64,000 bases of DNA. Source: Verrucomicrobiota bacterium. Lineage in GTDB: Bacteria; Verrucomicrobiota; Verrucomicrobiia; Palsa-1439. A program made the translations under genes and the position numbers. Below are positions 39,084-50,300 of this stretch, piece by piece. The notes below the pieces were generated by a model. That model ran no database searches, was not told the DNA's origin, and saw only the letters and a list, made by a program, of their open reading frames with translations. The DNA is taken from assembly GCA_003152315.1 (NCBI GenBank), contig PLZV01000058.1, forward strand, positions 1 through 64,000. Direction: 5' to 3'. Numbering within the stretch: the first letter of the stretch is position 1; every line of letters begins with the position of its first letter.

Positions 39084-40082
39084 ATGCAGCGCTTGAAAGG
39101 TCTCTACATTTTGGATCGGGAAGCCTTCGAGAGGATTTACGGCACCGAGGAACAGCGGGACATTGATGGACTCGTTGACATCCTGGCTCCACCTCAAGCC
39201 GACGAGTCGATCCGGAACGACCTGTCTCCTCTGGCAGACGTTGAGGTCATATTCTCCGGCTGGGGGGCACCCCTGATGGATGAAACCTTTCTGGCGGCCG
39301 CTCCCAAGCTGCGAGCGGTTTTCTATGCCGCCGGGTCGGTTCGCAGTTTCGTGACAGAGCCGTTCTGGAAGCGCGGGATCATTCTGACAACCGCCGCCAC
39401 GGCCAATGCCGTGCCTGTGTCGGAATACACCTTGGCGGCGATTCTCTTCGGCCTGAAACTCGGTTGGCGCCACACAATGCAGATGAAGCGTGAGGCTAGA
39501 TACCCGGTCAGGACAAACGTCCCCGGTTGTTATGACAGTATCGTGGGACTGGTGTCGCTGGGCTTGATCGGGCGTCTTACCCGCGAGCGGTTACGACCGT
39601 TTGATCTACGCATCGTGGCGTATGACCCGTTTGTGAAACCCGACTATGCCCGCGAGCTGGACGTGGAGTTGCTGCCGCTCGATGAATTATTCCGTCGCTC
39701 GGATGCCATTTCGTTGCACACACCGTTGCTCAAAGAAACCGAGGGGATGATCACGGGTGCCCATATCGCGTCGATGAAGCAGGGTGCGACATTCATCAAC
39801 ACTGCGCGCGGGGCCATTGTACGCGAGAACGAAATGATCGAGGTGCTCAAGCAACGCCCCGACTTGCAGGCCGTGCTCGACGTGACCTATCCGGAGCCGC
39901 CCGCGGCCGGCTCGCCGTTGTACACGCTGCCCAATGTCATTCTCACACCTCACATCGCTGGCTCGATGGACGCCGAATGCCGGCGCATGGGCCGCTACAT
40001 GGTCGAGGAGTTGCGTCGATACGTGGCCGGCAAGCCGTTGCGGTGGGAGGTCACGCGCGAGGCGGCCGCGAACAGGGCTTGA
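39084..40082 (+). CDS. D-isomer specific 2-hydroxyacid dehydrogenase
   Basis: The 332-residue protein has the family's NAD-binding segment (VSLGLIGR, one glycine fewer than classical GxGxxG), Arg in INTARGAIV, Glu in TYPEPPA and His in TPHIAGS, which form the R-E-H catalytic set. It interconverts a 2-hydroxyacid and a 2-oxoacid with NAD(P). It lies about 210 bases after galK and forms a pair with the following TIM-barrel gene (six bases between). A role in handling lactate or sugar acids from deoxy-sugar breakdown is possible but not shown. Confidence 0.88.
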   Translation: MQRLKGLYILDREAFERIYGTEEQRDIDGLVDILAPPQADESIRNDLSPLADVEVIFSGWGAPLMDETFLAAAPKLRAVFYAAGSVRSFVTEPFWKRGIILTTAATANAVPVSEYTLAAILFGLKLGWRHTMQMKREARYPVRTNVPGCYDSIVGLVSLGLIGRLTRERLRPFDLRIVAYDPFVKPDYARELDVELLPLDELFRRSDAISLHTPLLKETEGMITGAHIASMKQGATFINTARGAIVRENEMIEVLKQRPDLQAVLDVTYPEPPAAGSPLYTLPNVILTPHIAGSMDAECRRMGRYMVEELRRYVAGKPLRWEVTREAAANRA

Positions 40083-40088
40083 TGCGCG

Positions 40089-40856
40089 ATGCTGATTCCG
40101 GGGCTGATCTCGGTTACGTTTCGAAAGCGGTCGCCCGCTGAGATTATCGCGCTGGTCAGGCAGGCGAACCTTCGGGCCATTGAATGGGGTGGCGATGTCC
40201 ACGTGCCGCATGGCGACTTACGCCGCAGCTCGGAGGTACGACGCCAAACGCAGGATAGCGGCCTGGTTGTCTCTGCTTACGGCTCGTATTACCGGGTTGG
40301 TCAAAGCGAGCAGGAGGGGCTGTCGTTTGAGTGCGTGCTGGAGACTGCTGTTGCGTTGGCTGCGCCGACGATTCGGGTATGGGCAGGCACGGTCGGCTCC
40401 CAACAGGCGGACGCGACGTACCGCGCTCTGATCATCGAGGAGTCGCGACGCATCGGCGATATGGCGGCGGCGGCCGATATTTCGGTTTCCTATGAGTTTC
40501 ACGGCGGCACCCTGACTGATACCAATGAGTCTGGCTGCCGTCTTCTCCGCGAAGTGTGCCACCCTAACGTCTACACCTTCTGGCAGCCACCGAACAGTGA
40601 ACAACTGACCTACTGCCTGGCAGGACTTCAAGCTCTCCTGCCGCGGCTGACACACGTGCACGTCTTCCATTGGTGGCCCACCGCTTCTGACCGCCGCACT
40701 CTGGCCGAAGGGCGCGACCGCTGGGCGCAGTACCTCCGGACGATCCGTACGACCGGACGGGATCATTTCGCCTCGCTGGAGTTTGTGCGCGATGACAGTC
40801 CCGATGCCTTCTTGGAGGATGCTCAGACACTCCGTCATTGGCTCGCATCTGAATGA
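40089..40856 (+). CDS. Sugar phosphate isomerase/epimerase-like TIM-barrel protein
   Basis: The 255-residue protein has the xylose-isomerase-like pattern: LISVTFRKRSPAEIIAL, LRAIEWGGDVHV at the second strand, TIRVWAG, VSYEFHGGTLTD with the metal-binding Glu, and a late FASLEFVRDD. Such enzymes isomerise or epimerise small sugars or sugar acids, or act as hydrolases. It follows the 2-hydroxyacid dehydrogenase by six bases. The substrate is unknown. Confidence 0.82.
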   Translation: MLIPGLISVTFRKRSPAEIIALVRQANLRAIEWGGDVHVPHGDLRRSSEVRRQTQDSGLVVSAYGSYYRVGQSEQEGLSFECVLETAVALAAPTIRVWAGTVGSQQADATYRALIIEESRRIGDMAAAADISVSYEFHGGTLTDTNESGCRLLREVCHPNVYTFWQPPNSEQLTYCLAGLQALLPRLTHVHVFHWWPTASDRRTLAEGRDRWAQYLRTIRTTGRDHFASLEFVRDDSPDAFLEDAQTLRHWLASE

Positions 40857-41177
40857 AACCAGTCGCACTGGCACCCGCGCGTACCTATGGAAAGCTGTCG
40901 GCATCCTGATAGACAAGGCGACGGTGATGAAGGCCGGATGCGATGCCAATTTCATGTGCGCAGACTTTATCTAAACCGCACATGTGTGCGTGACTAGTTG
41001 CTCGTGTGGCAGGTGGGACCCCGAGTATGCTAAACGATATACAATTGGCGGAGAAGTCGGTGGAGACGGGTTTCAAGGCATGATCATAACGGTGGACGAT
41101 GCGGACTACCAATTATGCTGTCATCGGCGGCGTTGTTCATGCAGCAGTACTTTGATGTCGCGTTCGCTCGGTGCAGC
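40857..41177 (+). promoter_or_regulatory. Intergenic region with a shared upstream motif
   Basis: These 321 bases contain no convincing gene. At 40984-41004 the sequence reads GTGTGCGTGA, three bases, then GTTGCTCG, a motif repeated upstream of two other extracellular genes at 50940 and 58325 and more loosely at 61114. It lies about 175 bases before the GH128 gene. A regulatory role is inferred from recurrence alone. Confidence 0.4.
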
Positions 41178-44100
41178 ATGTTGAAGACAATCCTTAAAGC
41201 AATCGTGGGGAGACCCCTCCGTTTCGCTCCGGTGTCGCGCATCACGGTGCAATGCGCGGTGGTCGCGCTGTTTCCGCTGGTCGCCGCGGGACAGACCTTG
41301 ACCATCACCAATGGGATCCAAGTTTACACGGCTCTGACGAACACGACGGTCACGATGACCGGTCAATGTGAGTTGCGACTCACGGACGCCAGCAGCCCGC
41401 TTTCCGGCTGCACAATCAATCTGAATTCCCCCGACGCGTGGCTGTTTCTGTTAAATGTGCGGCCGTCAGTTGTTTCTACCGGTGCTGCCAATTACCTCAG
41501 CCAAATCCAAGTGAATGGCGCGGCGGCGGTCGTGGGCACCAATGTCCGGGTGGATGAATACGTGATGGGTAGCGTGATCGTCCCGCAACCGCCGAGTTAT
41601 ACGCCCATGCAAGTGTTCAGCAACGCGCATTTCATCGGGTCATCGACGCTCTTGGGACTGTACACATACTACACGAACAACGTTCTGGGCGTGATGAACA
41701 AGAACATCGGGTCATTTATCTTGAAGCGCGGCTATTCATGCACGTTGGCGCAGAACGCGGACGGCACAGGTGTCAGCCAACACTATGTGGCGCAGGATGG
41801 CGACCTCCAAGTGGGTGTGTTGCCGACGGGGCTGGATCATGCCGCCACTTTTGTGCGGGTTTTCCCCTGGCGTTGGACGGCCAAAAGAGGGTGGGCGGAT
41901 ACTGCCGGAGACAATGCGCTCGTGCATGTTTATTGGTTTTACGATTGGGGTAACGGAAGGACTTCCACGTCGGACTCGGAATACGCTCCCATGCAATGGG
42001 GTGGGGGATACACCACCGGCATCAACAGCAAACAGAAGTCCACATCGCTTCTCGGGTTCAACGAGCCGGACGAGACCAGCCAGGCCAACCTGACTGTGTC
42101 GGCCGCCATCTCCGACTGGCCGAACCTGGTGCACTCGGGTTTGCGGTTGGGCTCGCCGGCGGTCTCCGATAGCTCCGGCACTGGCGTGGGAAAGAATTGG
42201 TTGTATACTTTCATGGGTGAGGCAACGAACCTTGGCTTTCGCGTCGATTTTGTGCCCATCCATGCTTACTGCCCCTCCTCGTCGGCCTCGGCACTGACCA
42301 GTTATCTGGCTGACGCTTATAGCAAGACGAAGCGGCCGATCTGGCTCACGGAATTCAACTATCAGGCGACCTGGTGCGGCAGCACACCCACGTACGACCA
42401 GGACGCCGTCGTGGTCAGTAACATGATTGTCGCGCTGGAAGCCGCTCCCTATGTGGAACGGTACTCGATCTACAACTGGGTCGGGGAGACCCGCTCCATG
42501 ATTGGCAGCAATGGCGCGCTGACCGAAGCGGGAATCCTCTATCGCGACATGCCATCCACAATGGCCTACTTACAGGCGCTGCCAGCGGCCGGGAGCCGGG
42601 GCATCGCGCAATTTGAATTTGAGAACAATACCTTGGACAGTTCCGGTTATGGCAACAACGGGACCGCGGTGGGTATTCCCACGTACGCGCCCGGCCACAC
42701 GGGACAGGGGATCGTGCTGGACGGCACGAACAGTTACGTCCAGCTTCCACCAAGTGTGGCCACCGGCCAGTCCTTTAGTTTTGCCGCCTGGGTGTATTGG
42801 AACGGTGGGGCAAGCTGGCAGCGCATTTTTGATTTCGGGAATGATACGACCCACTACCTGTACCTGACGCCGAATTCGGGCAGCGGCACGTTCCGTTTCG
42901 CAGCTCTCAATGGCGGCAGTGAGCAGAGGCTCGAAACCCCCTCGCCACTGCCCGTTGGTCAATGGGTTCACGTGGCGTTCACGCTCAGCGGCAACAACGG
43001 GAGGCTCTACACCAACGGCCTCCTCGCGGCGTCTTCAACCAGCTTTACGATCAGTCCGGCCAGCTTCTCACCGGCCTTGAACTACCTTGGCAAAAGCCAG
43101 TTTGCCGCCGACCCGCGGTTTAATGGCGAACTGGATGAGGTCCAGGTAGCGGACACTACGTTTACAGCCGCGCACGTTGCCGCGTTAATGACCGACTCGC
43201 CCCCGCAATTCGCTACCAGTCTCCTTCCACGGGGGACCGCCACGCGGGGGACGCCTTACACCAACGATATCATGGGTACGGCGAGCGATCCGGATCCGGG
43301 GGACACATTCACCTATAGCAAGGCCGGCGGCCCGGCCTGGTTGAATGTGGGTCCAGACGGAAGCCTCGCTGGCACGCCGGGGTCCAGCGATGGTGGCACG
43401 AACTACTTCACCGTGCGCGCCACCGATGCGGCTGGTGCGAGCGGGTTTGCCCTCGTGATGGTCATCCTGCCGCCCTTGCCGATCGTCAATACCAGCGGGA
43501 CGTGGGCCATCGATACCAGCGGAAGCTGGAGTGATAGCAACAAGTGGAGCGGCACCCTTGTCGCCAACGGCGCGGGGTTCACCGCTGATTTCAGCACGTT
43601 GTCCCTCAGCGCCGACCGGACGGTCGATCTGGACAGCTCCCGCAGCATCGGCACCTTGAAATTTGGCTCTTCCAGCGCGCATAACTGGATCGTGTCTTCC
43701 ACCAACAACAGTGTTTTGACCCTTAACGGTGGGAGCCTCAATGGGGCGGGTTCGATCGTGGTCAATCAAAACACGGTAACCATCTCCGCCTCTCTGGGTG
43801 GAACGAACGGTTTCACCAAGAGCGGCACGGGTACCCTGGTTGTTAGTGGCTTCAATACGTTATCCGGCACACTCAACGTGGACACTTCGCAACCCTCGAC
43901 CGGCAACGATGGTATCGTCCGGTTGGTCGGGCCTGGCGCGGACGGAGGCGTTTCGACCATTAACATCGGCGATCAGAATTCCGCCACTTCCACCTTGCAA
44001 TTGGACGGCACCACCGGAGATGTGGGTGTGTCGGCCCGCTTCACCGTGAATTGCCGCAACACCAGCGTGGCGACGATCGAGAATTTTGCGGGCACGAACA

Positions 44101-45446
44101 CGCTCTCCAGCAACGTTTCGTTGGGCAGCGGCGGCAGCTTGTTCAACATTCAATCGGACACGGGGTTGCTGATCTTCAGTGGGACGAATCAGTACGGTGG
44201 CTCGTTGACCGGCGGTCGCTCATACGCCTTTTCCGGCGAGGGCAATCATCTGGTGAGCGGGCCGATTCGTAATTCAACCAATGGCGCGCCCATCGCCCTC
44301 ACCAAAGCCGGCGCGGGTGTGTTGACGCTGTCGGGAGTGAATACCTACGCCAACGGGACGACTGTGAGTGGCGGCACGTTGCTGGTGGATGGCTCGATAG
44401 TCAGCAACGTGACAGTCGCCAGCGGCGCGACACTCGGCGGCAACGGCACGATCAATGGCCCGGTAACGGTTGCCAATGGAGCGACCTTGTCGCCCGGCGA
44501 CCCCACCGGGACGCTGACGGTCAAGGCCCTCGTAGTAAATAATTCCTCAACACTGGCCTATCGGTTGGGCGCCAGTAGCAGCCTGGTGGCCGTGACCGGC
44601 AACCTGACGTTGGGCGGCACGCTCAACGTCACGGATGCGGGCGGATTCGCCGCGAGCACGTACACGCTGTTCACCTACACAGGAGGCTTGACGTACAACG
44701 GGCTGACGGTCGGCACGTTGCCGGCCGGCTTCAATGCGACGGTCAGCACCAGCACGGCCGGCCAGGTCAATCTGGTGGTCTCGGCGTTGCCCCCGGCGGC
44801 CAGTTTCACTGCCACTCCGCTCAGCGGGGTCGAGCCGTTGCAGGTGATCTTCACCGACACTTCGACGGGTTCCCCTACGACTTGGGCATGGGATTTCGAC
44901 AACAACGGGTCGACCGACTCGACGGTTCAGAACCCGACCAATACCTACGCGACGGGTACCTACACCGTGAGGTTGATCGCCTGCAACGGGGGCGGCTGCG
45001 GCACGAACACTCATGTCAATTACATCAACGTGATCACGGTGCCGCAATCCTGGCAGAATTTCTACGGAGTGGCACCGGATGCATCTGATCCCTTTGGGGT
45101 CGGCATGAGCAACACCAACAAGTTCCTGGCCGGCTTCAGCCCGGTTAACGGCGCGGCGTACCTGCACATTATCAACCTGGTAGCGACGGACAACGATATC
45201 AACGTGATCTACTGGGGAGCCAACGGCGACAGCAGCTATGCGGGCGGGCCTGCGTCGCGCACCAACGTGCTGGAGTTTGCGCCGGGCGCGGCCGATGGCA
45301 GCTACACGAACAACTTCGTGAGTGCGGGTGTGACTGACATCCTCAGCGGCGGGACCGGTGTCGGTGTAGTGACCAACATGGTGGACCCGGGTGGCGCGAC
45401 CAACCAGCCGACGCGATTTTATCGCGTCCGCGTGTTGGTGCCGTAA
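41178..45446 (+). CDS. Secreted multidomain GH128 beta-1,3-glucanase-like protein
   Basis: The 1422-residue protein starts with a signal region (VQCAVVALFPLVAAGQ). The GH128/Asl1-like catalytic domain (about 210-450) has the two glutamates in LLGFNEPDE (~296) and IWLTEFNY (~392), with LGSPAVS and VPIHAYCPSS between. Then follow a LamG domain (~475-670), a cadherin-like Ig domain (~680-766), autotransporter-type beta-strand repeats (~770-1205), a PKD domain (~1207-1286) and a C-terminal module ending RFYRVRVLVP. It should cut beta-1,3-glucan outside the cell. ATG 41178 gives the best signal peptide; 41115 is possible. The stop overlaps the next ATG (TAATG). Confidence 0.85.
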   Translation: MLKTILKAIVGRPLRFAPVSRITVQCAVVALFPLVAAGQTLTITNGIQVYTALTNTTVTMTGQCELRLTDASSPLSGCTINLNSPDAWLFLLNVRPSVVSTGAANYLSQIQVNGAAAVVGTNVRVDEYVMGSVIVPQPPSYTPMQVFSNAHFIGSSTLLGLYTYYTNNVLGVMNKNIGSFILKRGYSCTLAQNADGTGVSQHYVAQDGDLQVGVLPTGLDHAATFVRVFPWRWTAKRGWADTAGDNALVHVYWFYDWGNGRTSTSDSEYAPMQWGGGYTTGINSKQKSTSLLGFNEPDETSQANLTVSAAISDWPNLVHSGLRLGSPAVSDSSGTGVGKNWLYTFMGEATNLGFRVDFVPIHAYCPSSSASALTSYLADAYSKTKRPIWLTEFNYQATWCGSTPTYDQDAVVVSNMIVALEAAPYVERYSIYNWVGETRSMIGSNGALTEAGILYRDMPSTMAYLQALPAAGSRGIAQFEFENNTLDSSGYGNNGTAVGIPTYAPGHTGQGIVLDGTNSYVQLPPSVATGQSFSFAAWVYWNGGASWQRIFDFGNDTTHYLYLTPNSGSGTFRFAALNGGSEQRLETPSPLPVGQWVHVAFTLSGNNGRLYTNGLLAASSTSFTISPASFSPALNYLGKSQFAADPRFNGELDEVQVADTTFTAAHVAALMTDSPPQFATSLLPRGTATRGTPYTNDIMGTASDPDPGDTFTYSKAGGPAWLNVGPDGSLAGTPGSSDGGTNYFTVRATDAAGASGFALVMVILPPLPIVNTSGTWAIDTSGSWSDSNKWSGTLVANGAGFTADFSTLSLSADRTVDLDSSRSIGTLKFGSSSAHNWIVSSTNNSVLTLNGGSLNGAGSIVVNQNTVTISASLGGTNGFTKSGTGTLVVSGFNTLSGTLNVDTSQPSTGNDGIVRLVGPGADGGVSTINIGDQNSATSTLQLDGTTGDVGVSARFTVNCRNTSVATIENFAGTNTLSSNVSLGSGGSLFNIQSDTGLLIFSGTNQYGGSLTGGRSYAFSGEGNHLVSGPIRNSTNGAPIALTKAGAGVLTLSGVNTYANGTTVSGGTLLVDGSIVSNVTVASGATLGGNGTINGPVTVANGATLSPGDPTGTLTVKALVVNNSSTLAYRLGASSSLVAVTGNLTLGGTLNVTDAGGFAASTYTLFTYTGGLTYNGLTVGTLPAGFNATVSTSTAGQVNLVVSALPPAASFTATPLSGVEPLQVIFTDTSTGSPTTWAWDFDNNGSTDSTVQNPTNTYATGTYTVRLIACNGGGCGTNTHVNYINVITVPQSWQNFYGVAPDASDPFGVGMSNTNKFLAGFSPVNGAAYLHIINLVATDNDINVIYWGANGDSSYAGGPASRTNVLEFAPGAADGSYTNNFVSAGVTDILSGGTGVGVVTNMVDPGGATNQPTRFYRVRVLVP

Positions 45447-47302
45447 TGAATCCGAAGACAATCGAGAGTCCAGCCGTTTTGGATCGAACAAAACGAAAGT
45501 CCTGTTCACGACCCATCGAATCGCCCACTTTGGCAAAGGCGTTTGCCCGAAAACGCGTCAGCCTGAACGGCCAATGGCAGTACATCGTTGATCCTTACGA
45601 CACGGGCTACCGCGATTATCACCAACAACTCTATGACACGGCAACCAACCCTTCTGGTGGATATTTCCTCGATCGCTCTCCCCGTGATTCATCGGAGTTG
45701 ATTGAATACAGCTTTGATGACAGCCCCACTCTCAACGTGCCGGGCGACTGGAATTCGCAGGATGAGAAACTTTTCTACTACGAAGGGACCGTCTGGTATC
45801 GGCGCAAGTTCAACTTCAAAAAATCGGCGGCTCAGAACCGCCTATTTGTCTATTTCGGCGCGGCCAACTACGAGAGTGACGTTTACCTCAATGGCAAAAA
45901 GCTTGGCAAGCATGTCGGTGGATTCACGCCGTTCAGCTACGAGATCACTGCGCTGGTCCGCGCCACGAACAATTCGCTTGTCATGCGCGTAAATAACCAG
46001 CGGACGCTTGGGGCCGTGCCGACGGTGAACACCGACTGGTGGAACTACGGCGGCATTACCCGTGACGTGCTGCTGATCGAGACACCGGCAACGTTCATTG
46101 CCGGTTTTCGTGTGCAACTCAAACCCGGTAGCACGAACATAATCGAGGGCCGGGTGCAACTCGACGGAGCGCAAAAGGAGCAGACCATCAGGGTGGCGAT
46201 CTCCGATCTCAAGCTGTCCGCCGAAGCACGCACGGATACCAATGGCCTCGCTCATTTCGAATTGGCAGCCAAAGAACTCCCGCTCTGGTCGCCCCTACAT
46301 CCGTCGCTGAACACGGTGACGATTGCGTGTGACACGGACCAAATTTCTGACCGCATCGGCTTTCGCACGATTGAGACTCGCGGCACGAACGTCCTGTTGA
46401 ATGGCGAGCCGGTTTTTCTTCGAGGCATATCGATCCACGAGGAGAATCCCTTGCGCGGCGGGCGGGCGTGGTCGGCGGAAGACGCGCGGCTGTTGCTCGG
46501 CTGGGCCAAGGACCTGAACTGCAACTTCGTACGCCTGGCGCATTACCCGCACAGCGAGAACATGGCGCGGTTGGCCGACGAAATGGGCATCATGGTTTGG
46601 GAAGAGATTCCCGTGTATTGGACCATCCAGTGGACGAACGCGGAGACGCTGCAACTGGCACAATCCCAGCTTGAAGAGCTGATCACGCGCGACCAGAACC
46701 GGGCCAGCGTTGTCGTATGGTCAGTCGCCAACGAAACCCCCGTCAGTGCGGAACGGACGAGTTTTTTGAAAGCGCTCGTGGACAGCGCGCGGTCGGCCGA
46801 TGGCACGCGGTTGATTTCTGCCGCGATGGAAGTGCGTTCTGACCCGGACAATCCCGACCACAAAATTGTCGACGACCCATTCAGCGAGTTTACCGATCTA
46901 TTGAGTTTTAACCAATATATTGGCTGGTATGACGGTACGCCCGACAAGCTGGATCGCGTGACCTGGACGATCAAATATGCCAAGCCGGTGTTCATCAGCG
47001 AATTTGGCGCAGACGCCAAACAGGGGTTGCACGGGGACTCGCGTACCCGATTTAGCGAGGAGTATCAGGAGGATCTTTACCGACGAACACTACTGATGCT
47101 GCAACGGATTCCCGGCTTCACTGGCCTGACCCCGTGGATTTTGTGCGACTTTCGCTCCCCACGCCGTCCGCTGCCGAAGATTCAGGATGGCTGGAATCGG
47201 AAGGGACTTATCGGCCAGAACGGGGCGAGAAAAAAAGCCTTTGCCGTTTTGAAAAAGTTCTATGACAAAATGGAAACCTCAGGCAGGAGCCAAACTGGAT
47301 GA
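45446..47302 (+). CDS. GH2 glycoside hydrolase (beta-galactosidase/beta-glucuronidase type)
   Basis: The 618-residue protein has a jelly-roll (about 40-215, WYRRKFNF, NYESDVYLNG), an Ig-like domain and a TIM barrel. The acid/base is Glu430 in WSVANE and the nucleophile Glu519 in FISEFGAD; DWWNYGGITRDV and VRLAHYPHSE are typical GH2 landmarks. No signal peptide is apparent: the first 40 residues are basic and polar, unlike the secreted neighbours, so it may be cytoplasmic or the annotated start may be too early. It overlaps the GH128 gene by one base and the next GH2 gene by ATGA. PWILCDFRSPRR resembles beta-glucuronidases. Confidence 0.88.
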   Translation: MNPKTIESPAVLDRTKRKSCSRPIESPTLAKAFARKRVSLNGQWQYIVDPYDTGYRDYHQQLYDTATNPSGGYFLDRSPRDSSELIEYSFDDSPTLNVPGDWNSQDEKLFYYEGTVWYRRKFNFKKSAAQNRLFVYFGAANYESDVYLNGKKLGKHVGGFTPFSYEITALVRATNNSLVMRVNNQRTLGAVPTVNTDWWNYGGITRDVLLIETPATFIAGFRVQLKPGSTNIIEGRVQLDGAQKEQTIRVAISDLKLSAEARTDTNGLAHFELAAKELPLWSPLHPSLNTVTIACDTDQISDRIGFRTIETRGTNVLLNGEPVFLRGISIHEENPLRGGRAWSAEDARLLLGWAKDLNCNFVRLAHYPHSENMARLADEMGIMVWEEIPVYWTIQWTNAETLQLAQSQLEELITRDQNRASVVVWSVANETPVSAERTSFLKALVDSARSADGTRLISAAMEVRSDPDNPDHKIVDDPFSEFTDLLSFNQYIGWYDGTPDKLDRVTWTIKYAKPVFISEFGADAKQGLHGDSRTRFSEEYQEDLYRRTLLMLQRIPGFTGLTPWILCDFRSPRRPLPKIQDGWNRKGLIGQNGARKKAFAVLKKFYDKMETSGRSQTG

Positions 47303-50300
47303 TTGCAACGTTATTCATCCACTATCGACGGACGCTGCTGGGCACCCTGGCGGTTTTCAGTTTGGCTCTGCCAGTGGCAGCTCAGACCTATACTCCGCCG
47401 CCCAACAATCGCGCGGACATCGATTTGGATCCCGGCTGGCGGTTTATCCGACAGGATGTTACCGGGGCGCAAACCAACGGGTTTGATGATTCGACCTGGA
47501 CCCCGCTGAGCTTGCCGCACACATGGAACAATCTGGACGGCCAGGACGGGGGCAACAATTACTACCGCGGCATCGGCTGGTATCGCAAGCATTACACGGT
47601 GGATGCCAGCTACACGAACCGGCATCTCTTTATCAAGTTCGACGCGGCATTTTACGTGGCGGACGTGTATGTCAACGGCACTTTGTTGGGCGAACATCAA
47701 GGCGGTTTCGGGGCATTTGTTTTTGACATCACGACCAACGTCAACATTGGCGGTGACAATGTCATCGCCGTAAAGGTCAACAACGCTTCCAACGCCAGCA
47801 TTGCGCCGTTGAGCGCGGACTTCACTTTTTTCGGCGGCCTCTATCGAGACGCGCATCTGTTGGTGACGGACCCGGTCCACATCTCACCCCTGGACTACGG
47901 CTCGCCCGGGGTTTATCTCAAACCCACCAACGTCAGTTCCAATTCTGCCAATCTCCAGGTCACCACGGTGGTCTCCAACGCCAATGCCGCGGCTGTGACG
48001 GTGACGGTGCGTGCCGTCGTCACGGACGCGGCAACGAACATCGTCATGACCGTATCAAACGTCATCACGCTGGCGGCGGCGTCGGGGTCGAACGTGGTGT
48101 CGAGTGCAGTGCTGGCAAATCCCCATTTATGGAACGGACTGGCCGACCCCTATCTCTACCGGGCTTTTGTGGAGATTTACAATGGCTCAAACCTCACGGA
48201 TCTGGTCAGCCAATCGCTGGGTTTTCGCTGGTTCAGCGTGGACCCGAACAACGGCTTTTTCCTCAATGGCCGGTCGTATGATCTGCACGGAGTTGACATG
48301 CATCAGGACTGGCTGAACTACGGTTGGGCGCTGACCAACGGCCAGCGTGACGTCAATTTCATGTTTCTCAAGGAACTCGGTGTAACGGGTATGCGGCTCT
48401 CGCATTATGAGCATCATGATTATACCTACCAATTGGCGGATCAAAACGGCATCGTTTTGTGGAGCGAAATCCCGCTGGTCAACGGGGTCACCGAGACGAC
48501 GGCGTTCTACAACAATGCCAAACAACAGCTTCGGGAGTTGATCCGGCAACGATATAACCATCCCTCCGTGGTCTGCTGGGGGATGTACAATGAACTCACC
48601 CTGAACGTGAACACCGCGCCAACCAATCTGGTCAATCAATTGGTTCAACTGGAAGCGCAAGAAGACCCAACGCGTCCGTCCACCGCCGCCACGCTGGCCA
48701 GCAACGGAGATGCAAACACTTGGTATCCGCAACTGGCCAGCTTTAATGAGTACTTTGGCTGGTATGAAGACCCGTTGAATGGCATCGCCTCCTGGGCGGA
48801 CAATCTCCACGCGAGTCATCCGACCAACTGCATCGGCATCAGTGAATACGGTGCTGGGGCGAGCATTTACCAGCACAGCGAGGATCCGGTCGCCAAACCC
48901 GGTCAAAGCTGCGTCTGCACCCACCCGGAAGAATGGCAGAACATCGTTCACGAAACCAACTGGCAGCTGATGAAGGCGCTGCCGTTTATTTGGTGCAAGT
49001 TCCTCTGGAACATGTTTGATTTTGCTTCCGACGGACGCAACGAGGGCGACACGCCGGGCCGCAACGACAAAGGACTGGTCACCTACGACCGCCAGATCCG
49101 CAAGGACGCCTTCTATTATTACAAGGCCAACTGGACCACCAACGCCATGGTTTACATCACCGGCCACACATTCACGAACCGGTTGGCGAATTCCATCACC
49201 GCCAAAGTCTATGCCAACTGCGATTCGGTCGAATTGTTTCTCAACGGGACCTCACAAGGCACGCGCACGAGCACCAATTTTATTTATACCTGGCCGATCG
49301 CACTCGTCGGTGGCAGCAACCTAGTCCAGGCCATTGGCACCAAAGGCAGCACGCAAGTGAACGATTCCCTGGTTTGGTTCGCCCCAATCAGCGTGGTGAT
49401 CACCAGCCCGGCTACTTCGACCGTTTATCTGAACAGTACGAGTGACACATTGCAACTGGCTGCTTCCACACCGGGTTCTTCCGGCTCGATCCAGACCGTT
49501 TGGGCACAGATCAGCGGTCCCGGCGCCGTCACCTTCGGGAACAGCAATGCCCTGGCGACGACGGCGCGGTTCAGTGCGGACGGTGTATATGGGTTGAGTG
49601 TGACCGTCAGTAACGGGGCCGTGGCGAGCGCGGGACTGACCGTTGTTGTCAACCCAAGTGTCGCAGTCACCAATGGGTTGCTGGCCTGGTGGAAGATGGA
49701 TGAAACCGGGGGCACGACCGCGGCGGATTCCTCCGGCAACGGCCGCACCGCGACCCTGACCAGCGCCAGCTTCACCAACGGATACCTTTCCAATGCGCTT
49801 CAATGCAACGGCTCGACCAGCCGGGCCACCTATTCCGCCCAGGATTCAAACCAGGTGACCGTCACCGCGTGGGTCCGCGCCACTGCGCAAGGCGGCGGTT
49901 TGTTCCCTCGCATCGTGGATGCGCCGGCATATCGCTTTTTTTTCCGCTTCAGCAGTTCTGACGTGAACAGTGTAGGCTTCGCCACAGAGGACAGCGTCAA
50001 TGGCGATTTTGATTCGGGTGGCAACACCATCAACACCGGCGTCTGGTTTCATGTTGCGGCCAGTTATGATCGCAGCAACCTCACCAATGTGCCGACGCTC
50101 TATGTCAACGGAACGAAATTGCCGACGGTGACTCTGACCCCACCATCGGGCACCGCGCCGCCTCTTACCGGCACCGGCTACATCGGCAACCGGTCCGCGC
50201 TCGATCGGGGTTGGAGTGGCCAGATCGATGATTTGCGAATTTACAGCCGTCTCCTTTCGGATGCTGAAATCCAGGCGCTGTTCACGATGCCGCCGACAAA

